Source: Methanococcoides methylutens (GTDB lineage: Archaea > Halobacteriota > Methanosarcinia > Methanosarcinales > Methanosarcinaceae). From it: a DNA stretch of 64,000 bases. The stretch covers positions 186,001 to 250,000 of the forward strand of contig NZ_JRHO01000009.1 in the NCBI RefSeq assembly GCF_000765475.1, read 5' to 3'. Below the pieces are notes generated by a model, which saw only the letters and a program-made list of their open reading frames with translations, made no database searches and was not told the DNA's origin. Below are positions 1-8,272 of this stretch, piece by piece (within the stretch, counting starts at the first letter, position 1; every line of letters begins with the position of its first letter). A program made the position numbers and the translations under genes.

Positions 1-77
1 GGCTTGGGAACTATTCTCCTGCACCTTTCCGGATACTCGATCTCGCTGTTTTTCCATGAGAAATCATCTTTTTTCAT
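1..77 (-). CDS. N-terminal fragment of an unidentified gene, cut by the window edge
   Basis: Only the first 25 codons are inside the window, reading leftward from an ATG at 77 and continuing past position 1. The start MKKDDFSWKNSEIEYPERC has no stop. A purine-rich GTGGAAGTGA lies just upstream of the ATG and a TATA-like GATATATC (about 105-113) sits about 30 bases upstream, both consistent with a real start. The stretch is also less AT-rich than the DNA that follows. The fragment is too short to assign a family. Confidence 0.45.
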   Translation of the reverse strand, partial: MKKDDFSWKNSEIEYPERCRRIVPK

Positions 78-117
78 TCGAGTCACTTCCACCACATGAC
101 TTGACGATATATCCTCA

Positions 118-647
118 TGTTTAACTATACATTTATTGTTATATATGCATCACGAGTAATAATTAATATATTTAAAGATTCATTCTTTACTGATCTCATT
201 GAGAAATTCTCAACGCTTGCCTCGACATTTCTAATTATGTTGAATCAGCTGCAGGGGATCACCAATTTCCTGGTAATTTTCAATTTTAAGCCCTTGAAAT
301 TATAGAACTGAGAATAGGTGGAAGGCTGAATGGAATATTGGATGAAAGATTGGATGGATGGTCCTAATATGTTAAAATTTGAAGATCATCATTGTTGGAT
401 TTCCTTTTGTTCATACTTCCAATCCGATCATCTATCTTTATAAATGGAAAGTTTCAATTATTTATTACCTTTTTTCTTATTATTTATATTATGTATGTGT
501 CGATTGATGTCGTTTTTAGAAGTTAACAGTGATAAATAAATACGATATCTTTATGTATAGGTCACCTTTTTAATCGATTAGTTAAAGGCCAGTTTGAAAG
601 GCCAGCATTCAAATTGTTCATTTCATGAGATAAAGGAGTTGTTTTGG
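118..647. other. AT-rich intergenic region
   Basis: About 500 bases lie between the leftward gene at the window edge and the hydantoinase-family gene. Short open frames here are AT-rich and have no convincing ribosome binding site or protein-like composition. The left end probably carries the promoter of the leftward gene and the right end that of the rightward gene. No repeat or RNA gene was recognised. Confidence 0.5.
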
Positions 648-2579
648 ATGAAATACAGTCTTGGTATAGACGCAGGTGGAACTTACACAGACGCAGTACT
701 CCTGAGGGATTCGGATGAGGTTATCATTGCTTCTAACAAAGCACTTACAACATATCCTGATCCTCTGGAGGGCATAAGAAATGCGATCGATGGAATCGAT
801 CAGGAATATCTCAAGGACATTAAGGTTGTATCCGTTTCAACCACACTTTCCACGAATAGTATTTTGGAAGGCACGGGTTTTCCTGTAGGTCTGATCCTTG
901 TTGGAAATTATGAGGTAAATAAGGACCTTCCAACTGAACATTTTACTCAGGTAAATGGTGGGCATAACTATAATGGTATAGAGGCATCACCTCTGGATGA
1001 GGATGCTGTAAAGGCCTTTGCAGCAGGTATCAAAGACCGTGTCGCAGCATTTGCGGTTTCGTCCTATTTTAGTATTCGTAATCATGACCATGAACTAAGG
1101 GTAAAAGAGATCGTCAAGGAAACTACGGGGCTTCCTGTTGTATGTGCTCATGAGCTTTCACAGGACCTTGGAGCTTTCGAAAGGGCAGTTACTGCATTCT
1201 TTAATGCCCAGCTTATTCCTATCACTGAGAATTTCATGTCTACTGTGGAACAGTATATTGTTTCCAAAGGAGTGGATGCAAATGTTTTCATGCTCAAATG
1301 TGATGGTTCTGTCATTGGTATCAGAAGTGCCCTTGAAAAGCCGATCGAGTCTATCTTCTCAGGCCCGGCGGGCAGTCTTGTGGGTGCATCTTTCCTGACC
1401 GGCAACGAGACCTGTGCTGTGATCGATGTGGGTGGGACGAGTACTGATATTTCTGTCATAAATGGCGGTGTTCCGGACATGAGTGAGTCAGGTGCTGTCG
1501 TGGGCGGCTGGAAGACAAGGGTCAAGGCCATCAAGATGGAGACCTCTGCAATGGGGGGTGACAGTGATGTATGGGTTAAGGACAATCACGTCAACATCGG
1601 ACCAAGGAGGGTGATCCCACTTTGTCGTGCTGCAGATCTTTATCCTGAATTCCTTGAGCAGCTTAAGACGAACCCCATGCCTTCTAAAGGATTGCTTGGT
1701 ACGAATTTCCAGCCAACCAAGTTCTTCATCAGGACCGGATACGATCCGATCGACATAACCGACATGGAAAAAGAGGTACTTGCCGCAATATCAGAGACCC
1801 CTACATCATTAAGGGAGATCAAGTATCGTCTGAAAAAGTATCCTTCAGCTAAACATATCGATCTTCTGATTCAGAAACGCCTGATACAGACCATTGGTTT
1901 TACACCTACAGATGCATTGCACGTGCTTGGTGATTATGAAGAACACACTGTCGAGGCAGCGCAAATAGGTGCAAAGTATCTTGGTTCCCTGTGCAAAAGG
2001 GATGCTCAGGAGTTTGCTGCTTTTGTAAAACAGGAATTTGCCAAGAACATGGCATCCGATCTCATGTCCTTCTTCCTGGAGGGTGTGCCCAAGAACGAGA
2101 TCCGTAAGATATTCGACATCGAGTCTCCTACAAAGTTCAAGGTAGAGATGCCTGTGGTGCTGATAGGCGGTCCGGTGGTTGCATATCTTGATAATCTCAA
2201 AGAAATACTTGATGCGGATATAGTGGTCCCTGAATTCTCGAATGTTGGTAATGCAGCGGGTGCGCTGGCAGCAAAAGGTATTCGCAGGGTGGATTTCCTT
2301 GTCAGGCCTGTTTCAATGGCAGCTCCAGATTGGGAATTCTATGTTTTCTCTGAGAAAGGACGAATGAATTTCTATGAGTATGAAGAAGCTCTTGAATATG
2401 CCACGACGACAGGAAGGGAAACGATCATCCAGTATATGGCCGATGCAGGTCTGGATCCTGAACATGTAAAGGTTGATGTGGAGAAGGAAGAGATCATCCC
2501 TGACGGTTGGGATCACCCACTTGAAACAAGAATACGCGTTATGGGTGTTGGTGCCAGTCTTGTGGAAGAGGAGTGTTAA
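648..2579 (+). CDS. Hydantoinase/oxoprolinase family protein (HyuA-like ATPase)
   Basis: This is a 643-residue member of the N-methylhydantoinase A / 5-oxoprolinase family, cytoplasmic enzymes with an actin/Hsp70-type ATPase fold that couple ATP hydrolysis to opening of cyclic amides. The N-terminal phosphate-1 loop DAGGTYTDAVL is at residues 8-18, a second loop IDVGGTSTDIS is near 259-269, and the adenosine-type GGPV motif is near 507. The start at 648 is chosen because AAGGAG (633-638) lies 9 bases upstream; an in-frame ATG at 594 has no such site. No HyuB partner is adjacent. Methanosarcinaceae carry such lone HyuA-like proteins, so the substrate is unknown and need not be a hydantoin. Confidence 0.85.
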   Translation: MKYSLGIDAGGTYTDAVLLRDSDEVIIASNKALTTYPDPLEGIRNAIDGIDQEYLKDIKVVSVSTTLSTNSILEGTGFPVGLILVGNYEVNKDLPTEHFTQVNGGHNYNGIEASPLDEDAVKAFAAGIKDRVAAFAVSSYFSIRNHDHELRVKEIVKETTGLPVVCAHELSQDLGAFERAVTAFFNAQLIPITENFMSTVEQYIVSKGVDANVFMLKCDGSVIGIRSALEKPIESIFSGPAGSLVGASFLTGNETCAVIDVGGTSTDISVINGGVPDMSESGAVVGGWKTRVKAIKMETSAMGGDSDVWVKDNHVNIGPRRVIPLCRAADLYPEFLEQLKTNPMPSKGLLGTNFQPTKFFIRTGYDPIDITDMEKEVLAAISETPTSLREIKYRLKKYPSAKHIDLLIQKRLIQTIGFTPTDALHVLGDYEEHTVEAAQIGAKYLGSLCKRDAQEFAAFVKQEFAKNMASDLMSFFLEGVPKNEIRKIFDIESPTKFKVEMPVVLIGGPVVAYLDNLKEILDADIVVPEFSNVGNAAGALAAKGIRRVDFLVRPVSMAAPDWEFYVFSEKGRMNFYEYEEALEYATTTGRETIIQYMADAGLDPEHVKVDVEKEEIIPDGWDHPLETRIRVMGVGASLVEEEC

Positions 2580-2768
2580 TTAATACAACATTTCTCCTTT
2601 TTCTTCCCATTTTTGTCTTTATCTTTTCCTTTTCCTTTTTCTGCTTCTATTTTCTATTTTTCTGTTTCGTCAAATGGTTTAATTCCCACTCTCTTATAAA
2701 AATTGAAATAGCTGTAAGTTCAATCTTTATATGATAATTTCCTCTGTGCAGTGTGGGGTGTATGCTGG

Positions 2769-2915
2769 ATGAAATTGTGTTACAAGAAAAATAAAGGTGA
2801 CAGGGTAACCTGTCCGATAGTGGGCCTGATCTCTATACTGGTATTTGTGATACTGAGTATTTTGATCTATGAATTTGTGATAGTCAGGTTGATCCAGACT
2901 ATCTCTGGTTCCTGA
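2769..2915 (+). CDS. Small single-span membrane protein
   Basis: This is a 48-codon frame. It starts with a basic segment (MKLCYKKNKGDR), followed by a long hydrophobic stretch (about residues 16-40) and a short polar tail. This is the usual plan of a one-helix membrane protein with a positive-inside N terminus. A GGGGTG lies about 12 bases upstream of the ATG. The composition is protein-like, in contrast to the T-rich DNA before it. No family is recognised, and chance remains possible at this length. Confidence 0.4.
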   Translation: MKLCYKKNKGDRVTCPIVGLISILVFVILSILIYEFVIVRLIQTISGS

Positions 2916-2980
2916 GTATTACAAATGGCCTTTGAAGAAGGTATGCTATATCAGCTATATCAAAAAGAGCAGAGCTTAGT

Positions 2981-3163
2981 TCACTCTGTGGTCTCTGCAA
3001 TGTTCATCTTGTTCCTTTCATAATTGACTATTCTGCGAACTACCAGCTTTTTCTTTCCCATCCACATGTTCGGTTCTTCCGGATAGTTCTCTTTTGCATA
3101 GTTGTAGATTTCGTCAGTTGTCATGTTTGAAAGTTTATTTTCCAGTTCCAGGAGATGTTTCAT
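2981..3163 (-). CDS. Small conserved-looking hypothetical protein
   Basis: This 60-residue charged protein begins MKHLLELENKLSNMTTDEIY. It has a helical N-terminal half, a proline-rich middle (YPEEPNMWMGKK) and a basic C-terminal part, with no signal peptide or membrane helix. A purine-rich GAGGGGG precedes the ATG on the leftward strand. It stands alone between the hydantoinase-family gene and the divergently read aldolase. The amino-acid composition looks real, but no function can be assigned. Confidence 0.5.
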   Translation of the reverse strand: MKHLLELENKLSNMTTDEIYNYAKENYPEEPNMWMGKKKLVVRRIVNYERNKMNIAETTE

Positions 3164-3329
3164 TGGCTTAGCCCCCTCATTTTATCTTAATCACATTAGA
3201 TGTTGTGTATTTATCTTTTTTGGTATTTTTATTTCATATTGGGGCGATTTCATTTTGGATAGAAATGATTATGAATTGAAACGTCTATTAAGTATCAAAA
3301 ATAGCTGAAAGAAATTTGAAGGTACCAAT

Positions 3330-4469
3330 ATGACCAATAATAATTTTGAGCCAATACCAAGTTCATTAATGTTTAAGAGCCTGCTTGACAAGGACACTAT
3401 TATAATGACCGCTAACCCGAGGATAGCACTTGTCATGAAAGGCATTATGAGCGCTGCTAAGGACATGGATGCCCCACTTATCTTCGAGCTTGCAAGGTCC
3501 GAGTGTAATCTTGAAGGTGGATATGCCGGATTGAAGCCATCAGACCTTTCAAGGATGGCAAGAGAGGCAGCAAAGGAAGTCGGTTTTGATATGTGGGCTT
3601 TGCATGCTGATCACATCGGTATCAAGAAAGGGGATGATGAAGACATCGAGTCTACAAAGGCCCTTGTAAGCGGACAGATCGATGCAGGATTCACATCATT
3701 TGCAATTGACGCATCTCATCTGTTCAATTTCCAGGGTGGGAACCTGCGCGAAGAGCTTGCTGACAATATCGATGCAACCACAAAGATCGGTCTTCACATC
3801 AAGGAGAACATGGGGGACAAGGGATATGGTCTTGAAGTAGAGGTTGGTGAGATTGGCAGGGAAGATGAGCACGGAAGGGTACTTACCAGTCCGGAAGAGG
3901 CAGTTACATTCATCAAGGCATTGAACGAGAACGGTGTCTTCCCTCACTTTTTGGCAATCGCCAATGGAAGTGCACACGGAAATACCTATGATGCCAGTGG
4001 TAATCTTATTGAACAGGTGTCCATCGACATCGATCAGACAATTGCAGTTGCACAGGCACTGAAGGACAATAACCTGGACGTGAGGATCGCACAGCACGGT
4101 ATTACAGGTACTCCACGTGATCTGATCCACAACAATTTCCCTCACGGCGATATCGTCAAAGGAAATGTGGCAACTTTCTATCAGAACATCGTCTGGGACA
4201 TATTCAAGGTCTACGAACCTGAACTTTATCAGGATATCCGTAACTGGACAATTGAGACCTATAAGGAGAAAGCACCTGGTAAGAACGACACTGAGATATT
4301 TGGCAAGTTCAGCAAGTTTGCAGTCAAGCAGTTCTTTGACAGGATATACTCTGTGTCCGATGACACAAAAGCTGCAATTGACGCAATGTGCTATGCTGAG
4401 ACCCTTCTGTTCATTAAGTCATTCAAAGGCGAGGGTACAGCCCAGATCGTCAGGGACTCACTTAATTAA
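3330..4469 (+). CDS. fba: Class II fructose-bisphosphate aldolase family protein
   Basis: This 379-residue zinc-dependent aldolase-family protein is expected to interconvert fructose 1,6-bisphosphate with dihydroxyacetone phosphate and glyceraldehyde 3-phosphate in gluconeogenesis. The class II zinc region ALHADHIGIKK is near residues 89-99, DASHL near 129, and the second metal/phosphate motif HGITGTP near 255. GAAGGT lies just upstream of the ATG. The gene is monocistronic: its neighbours are unrelated and a hairpin terminator follows directly. Related aldolases act on tagatose bisphosphate or other sugar phosphates, so the exact substrate is inferred. With tpiA and apgM in this window it fits the lower gluconeogenic route. 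Confidence 0.85.
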   Translation: MTNNNFEPIPSSLMFKSLLDKDTIIMTANPRIALVMKGIMSAAKDMDAPLIFELARSECNLEGGYAGLKPSDLSRMAREAAKEVGFDMWALHADHIGIKKGDDEDIESTKALVSGQIDAGFTSFAIDASHLFNFQGGNLREELADNIDATTKIGLHIKENMGDKGYGLEVEVGEIGREDEHGRVLTSPEEAVTFIKALNENGVFPHFLAIANGSAHGNTYDASGNLIEQVSIDIDQTIAVAQALKDNNLDVRIAQHGITGTPRDLIHNNFPHGDIVKGNVATFYQNIVWDIFKVYEPELYQDIRNWTIETYKEKAPGKNDTEIFGKFSKFAVKQFFDRIYSVSDDTKAAIDAMCYAETLLFIKSFKGEGTAQIVRDSLN

Positions 4470-4483
4470 GGTTTTTAATTTCA

Positions 4484-4525
4484 GGGATGTGGCCAGTGAT
4501 ATTTGGTCACATCATCCCTGGCTTT
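4484..4525. terminator. Shared hairpin terminator between convergent genes
   Basis: GATGTGGCCA (4486-4495) pairs with TGGTCACATC (4504-4513) with one G-T wobble and an 8-base loop, and is followed rightward by GGCTTTTTATTTT. It lies between the stop of the aldolase gene and the stop of the leftward YdeI-like gene, whose last codons overlap its right arm. It may therefore serve both directions. Confidence 0.45.
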
Positions 4526-5064
4526 TTATTTTCACGTGCTCTTTCTACAACGCTTTCTATTCTTCTGAGCCTTGTTTCCTCACGTTTAGCATCAAGTACC
4601 CATTCGATGTAGTTTCTTCTGTAACCCGGGGCGAAGGCTGAAAAATTCTTCCATGCCTGCTCATCTGCCTTTAAGGCTGCTTTCATATCTGCCGGAATAT
4701 CAGTTGCTTTTATCCTTGATTGCGCTGGTTTTTCATTGAGTGCATTGCCAAGTTTCTGCAAACCTTTCTCTGTCATTTTGCCCAGTTCTATCATTTTCCG
4801 TGCCCTTTGCTTGTTCGTTTCCGACCATTGACTTCTCTCAGTGCGAGGGGTATATCTCTGGGCATACCTTTCCTCATCGATCCTGCGAATAAGGGTGTCT
4901 ATCCAGCCAAAACAGATCGCTTCCTCAACGGCATCATCATATTGGAGTATGGGCTTGCCGGTGTGCTTCTTGTAGTGAACCAGCCAGATGTCCTTTTCAG
5001 TGGAATTATGCTTTTCAAGCCATTTTCTCCATTCTTCCCGGGTTTCCACATGCAAAGTGTTCAT
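4507..5064 (-). CDS. YdeI/OmpD-associated family protein
   Basis: This 185-residue cytoplasmic protein matches the YdeI/OmpD-associated family. It has the family's N-terminal signature (EEWRKWLEKHNSTEKDIWLV), the central DDAVEEAICFGWIDT motif at about 43-57 and the RYTPRT segment near 70. The C-terminal half holds the typical FSAFAPGYRRNYIEW. The biochemical role is not established; bacterial members have been linked to stress and bacteriocin tolerance. The family is common in bacteria and patchy in archaea, so acquisition by transfer is plausible, although its base composition matches its neighbours. It is convergent with the aldolase gene. Confidence 0.8.
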   Translation of the reverse strand: MNTLHVETREEWRKWLEKHNSTEKDIWLVHYKKHTGKPILQYDDAVEEAICFGWIDTLIRRIDEERYAQRYTPRTERSQWSETNKQRARKMIELGKMTEKGLQKLGNALNEKPAQSRIKATDIPADMKAALKADEQAWKNFSAFAPGYRRNYIEWVLDAKREETRLRRIESVVERARENKKPGMM

Positions 5065-5236
5065 GAGTCTTATTTTTGATAGAAGTCCCTTATATCATTT
5101 GTCGGTTTGTCAGTTCCTTATCAGTCACTGATCAATTCTTCACTCTGATCTTGATCGTTATTTTTCATAAGTTCTTCAGAAAAGCTCCAAAATGTTATAT
5201 TGCTGATGAAGGCATCTGTAATTCGGGAGAACGGAC

Positions 5237-6037
5237 ATGAAACTAAAAAAAATATCTTTTATTGCATTGCTTGTGTTGGCTATGCTCCTCTTGCAGCCAA
5301 TAGCTGTAAGTGCGTTGTCATCAAGTGATGCAAAACAGGCATGGCATGATGCAAAACAGGCAAGTGTCGAAGCCCAGTCTGAGCACAGGGATGCCAAGAT
5401 CGAATGGGCAGCAGACAAGACCGAGGAAAATAACCAGAATGTCATCGATACCGGTAAAGATGCATTGCATGCTGCACTTGATGAAGTTGAAGCATGGCTG
5501 ATATGGAAAGACCTTGAAGTAGCCGAGAATCCTGACATTCCTGTTAATCTGAAGGAGAGCATTCAGGAAGATGTCGATGTCAATCTTGTGAAGATTGATG
5601 AGCTAAGGGCAGATGTCGATGGTGTGGAGAACAGGTTCCAGTTGGGTGCAGTTTTCCTTAAAATGGTCGGAAGCTATTTTGAGCTTGTTTCCGATGTTGC
5701 AAGGAACAGTGGGTTTGTGTGGGTACACACAGCAAACGAGCATGCAGATACCCTTGAGGACTATGAATCAAAACTGCGTGAGGCAGCCGAAGATATGGAT
5801 AATAATGACCTTGTCATTGAAAAGCTGGATCTGGCAAAGGCCGAGATCGAGGATGCAAGGACAAATATAGACAATGCTGAAGAAGAATACGAACAGGTGA
5901 GTGTTCCCGGTCAGCCATTGATCAAGTTCTCAAACGGCAACAACTATCTCCGGATAGCCAGGGGAAATATGATATCAGCACATGGATACCTGAATGAGGC
6001 ATATGGCATGATCGTCAGGGGGGGACTGATAAAATGA
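5237..6037 (+). CDS. Exported coiled-coil protein of unknown function
   Basis: This 266-residue protein has a classical signal peptide (basic MKLKK, hydrophobic core, cleavage near VSALS at about 27). The mature part is helical and rich in Ala, Glu, Asp and Lys with heptad-like spacing, notably at about 28-75 and 170-225. It has no further membrane helix, so it should be secreted or surface-associated. CGGGAG lies 7 bases before the ATG. Its stop overlaps the start of the lipoprotein gene by 4 bases (ATGA), so the two are translationally coupled and probably act together at the cell surface. No catalytic motif is visible. Confidence 0.7.
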   Translation: MKLKKISFIALLVLAMLLLQPIAVSALSSSDAKQAWHDAKQASVEAQSEHRDAKIEWAADKTEENNQNVIDTGKDALHAALDEVEAWLIWKDLEVAENPDIPVNLKESIQEDVDVNLVKIDELRADVDGVENRFQLGAVFLKMVGSYFELVSDVARNSGFVWVHTANEHADTLEDYESKLREAAEDMDNNDLVIEKLDLAKAEIEDARTNIDNAEEEYEQVSVPGQPLIKFSNGNNYLRIARGNMISAHGYLNEAYGMIVRGGLIK

Positions 6038-6348
6038 AACGAATGATATTTGCGATCTTAATTATTGCTACGATGTTGCTTGTTAGTGGTTGTGCTCAAA
6101 ATAGGGATGTCCCTGAAGAAGAAATGGATGATGTCGTTGTAGAGGATACGACAGCTGTCTCAGAGGATATTGATGAAAACGGAGTTGAAAATGTGGCCGA
6201 TGGTCTGGCAGAAACCATCCCTGAGGGCGAGGATACCTCAAACGGGTCTGATAACACTACCTCTATCTCACAGGAAGACCTGGACAGATTAAAAGAAGAA
6301 CTTGAAGGACTCGAGTTCGAAGATATGGGTGGGCTTTCCGAGGAATGA
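6034..6348 (+). CDS. Small acidic lipoprotein
   Basis: This 104-residue protein has a hydrophobic leader ending in the lipobox LVSGC (Cys at about 20), predicting lipid attachment at the outer face of the membrane. The mature part is extremely acidic (runs of Glu, Asp, Ser and Thr), as is common for archaeal extracellular proteins. It overlaps the preceding exported coiled-coil gene by 4 bases and is the second gene of that pair. No enzymatic domain is seen. It may be an anchor or partner of the upstream protein, which is inference. Confidence 0.65.
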   Translation: MKRMIFAILIIATMLLVSGCAQNRDVPEEEMDDVVVEDTTAVSEDIDENGVENVADGLAETIPEGEDTSNGSDNTTSISQEDLDRLKEELEGLEFEDMGGLSEE

Positions 6349-6425
6349 CCACCTTTTCTTTATCTTTATATATCCTCTTTCTCTCTATTTTTAATAGAAA
6401 AAAATTCTGCTTTTCTGGGTTGTTC

Positions 6426-7589
6426 TCACTCGTAACGCAATGCATCGAGTGGTCTCATATTCGATGCTTTCCATGCAGGATACATTCCGCCAATAAGGCT
6501 TGTAGCAACACCGAAAAGGATTCCCTCAAGTATGTAGAGTAATGTTGACAATGAGAACAGGTATGATGTATTCTTTACCACCAGTGAAAGTATTAGATAT
6601 CCTGCTCCGATTGTAAACAAACCTCCGATAAGGCTTGCAGCAATTCCCAGAAGCAGGGCTTCCAGAAGGAACATTGTGAGCACGTCCTTTCGTGAGGCTC
6701 CGACTGCTTTCATCACACCGATCTCTTTGGTGCGTTCCATTGTGGACATGAGCATGACGTTCAATATGCTGACACCTGCTACTATTAGTGAGATCGAACC
6801 TATCCCCATGAGGAAAAGGGAAATGGACTTGAATGCTTCATTTATGCTCTCAAGGATGATATTGGTCGCGAAAACGGTTATTACTTCTTCTTTCCTGTTC
6901 AGAAGATCTTCAATATCTTCTTTTATGTCATCAACCTGGTCAAGTTCTTCTGCCCGGACGACGACAAAATCATATTCATCCCTCTCTTCAGGGTACATCT
7001 TTTCATACATCTGGATCGATGTGAATACTCCTGTATCGGCATTGATGTCGAATCCCATCCCGCGTTCTTTCAGGATACCTACTACCCTGAGCCTTGAATC
7101 TCCTATCTCTATCTTGCCTCCGGTCTTCAGGTCAAGGGTCTCGGCAATGGAGGCACCTATTACACAATCCGTAGAACCGGATTTGAAGAACTGTCCGTCT
7201 TCCACTTCTACCAGTTTTTCCAGATCCTCTTGTTCGATGCTATAGATGGACCCAAAGGTATAGCTGTTCTTATATTCAACCCGGTCTCCTGTTGAATAGG
7301 CAGGGATTATGGCATCTATGCCGTGCACCTTTTTCATTTGGCTGATCTGCTTTTCGGTGACTCCGTCCTCTCCAGGTGCAGGGTATATGAGAAGTTTGTC
7401 TCCAATGTCACCGAATGAATCGGTGACCGACATTTTCAGGCTGTTCCCGAGTATCCCCATGGATGAGATGGCAATGACGCCAATGATTATGCCTATGGCT
7501 GCAAGTACTGTCCGGAAGGTCTGCCGCTTGAGATTTCTCTTTGCAAGTTGCAGGTACATGTTGCTCTGTATATCTTCAATAGATATCAT
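6426..7589 (-). CDS. ABC transporter permease, FtsX/MacB family
   Basis: This 387-residue membrane protein of the MacB/FtsX type has one N-terminal helix (about 23-45) and a long extracytoplasmic MacB-PCD-like domain (about 50-250). Three C-terminal helices follow, with the conserved ERTKEIGVMKAVGASRKDV cytoplasmic loop near 290-305. Such permeases with a cognate ATPase act as mechanotransmission or export systems rather than classic importers. Its start overlaps the ATPase gene by 14 bases. The operon order (Yip1 - COG1361 protein - ATPase - permease) suggests a complex that handles a surface or secreted substrate. Confidence 0.85.
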   Translation of the reverse strand: MISIEDIQSNMYLQLAKRNLKRQTFRTVLAAIGIIIGVIAISSMGILGNSLKMSVTDSFGDIGDKLLIYPAPGEDGVTEKQISQMKKVHGIDAIIPAYSTGDRVEYKNSYTFGSIYSIEQEDLEKLVEVEDGQFFKSGSTDCVIGASIAETLDLKTGGKIEIGDSRLRVVGILKERGMGFDINADTGVFTSIQMYEKMYPEERDEYDFVVVRAEELDQVDDIKEDIEDLLNRKEEVITVFATNIILESINEAFKSISLFLMGIGSISLIVAGVSILNVMLMSTMERTKEIGVMKAVGASRKDVLTMFLLEALLLGIAASLIGGLFTIGAGYLILSLVVKNTSYLFSLSTLLYILEGILFGVATSLIGGMYPAWKASNMRPLDALRYE

Positions 7590-8262
7590 CGGAAACCTCT
7601 CCGTCCATTAGTACGATGGTCTTATTGGAGTATTCAGTAAGTTTATGGTCGTGGGTGACAACGATCAAGGTAGTGCCTTCTTCATTTAGCCGGACCAGCA
7701 ACTCCATTATACTCTTCCCTGTCTTAGAGTCAAGGTTTCCGGTAGGCTCATCAGCAAGAAGTATCGGTGGCTCATTTGCAAGGGCACGGGCAATGGCAAC
7801 TCTCTGTTGCTGTCCTCCAGATAGCTCGTTCGGGCGATGGGATGCATATTCCGGATCGAGCTGTGCCTGTTCCAGTGCATGCATGGCCCGCTTTTTTCGC
7901 AGGGTTGGTGTGATCCTGCTGAATATCATGGGAATCTCAACATTCTCGATCGCAGTCAGGGTTGGGATCAGGTTGAACTGCTGGAAAATGAAGCCTATAT
8001 TGTCCCTGCGGATGGCTGTAAGCCTGTCATCATCAAGTTTGGTTATATTCGTTCCATTGATCTTGACTTTACCTGATGTGGGTGTGTCAAGACAGCCTAC
8101 CATGTTAAGAAGTGTGGATTTTCCTGAACCGGATGATCCCATTATTGTGACAAAATCTCCTTTTTCAATGGATATGTTGACCCCGTTGAGTGCATGTATC
8201 TCACTTGTTCCCAGGGTATAGATCTTCCTGACATTTTGTAACTGGACTATCGGATCGGACAT
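7576..8262 (-). CDS. ABC transporter ATP-binding protein, MacB/LolD type
   Basis: This 228-residue ATPase pairs with the downstream FtsX-like permease. Visible motifs are Walker A (GSSGSGKST, about residue 40), Q-loop (FQQFNLIPTL), signature LSGGQQQRVAIARAL, Walker B ILLADEPTGNLD and the switch His in VTHDH. The start at 8262 (MSDPIVQLQNV) is preferred because the family begins here, GATGGGG lies upstream, and the gap to the previous stop is 10 bases. A longer frame from 8331 would add an unusual Lys/Met-rich leader overlapping the upstream gene. It is the third gene of the leftward operon. Confidence 0.88.
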   Translation of the reverse strand: MSDPIVQLQNVRKIYTLGTSEIHALNGVNISIEKGDFVTIMGSSGSGKSTLLNMVGCLDTPTSGKVKINGTNITKLDDDRLTAIRRDNIGFIFQQFNLIPTLTAIENVEIPMIFSRITPTLRKKRAMHALEQAQLDPEYASHRPNELSGGQQQRVAIARALANEPPILLADEPTGNLDSKTGKSIMELLVRLNEEGTTLIVVTHDHKLTEYSNKTIVLMDGEVSDDIY

Positions 8263-8272
8263 AGGTTCCCCA

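Noticed and set aside
117-305. 62-codon frame near the left edge
   Set aside because: It is AT-rich, hydrophobic by composition, has no ribosome binding site, and lies in a region that looks like promoter and spacer DNA.
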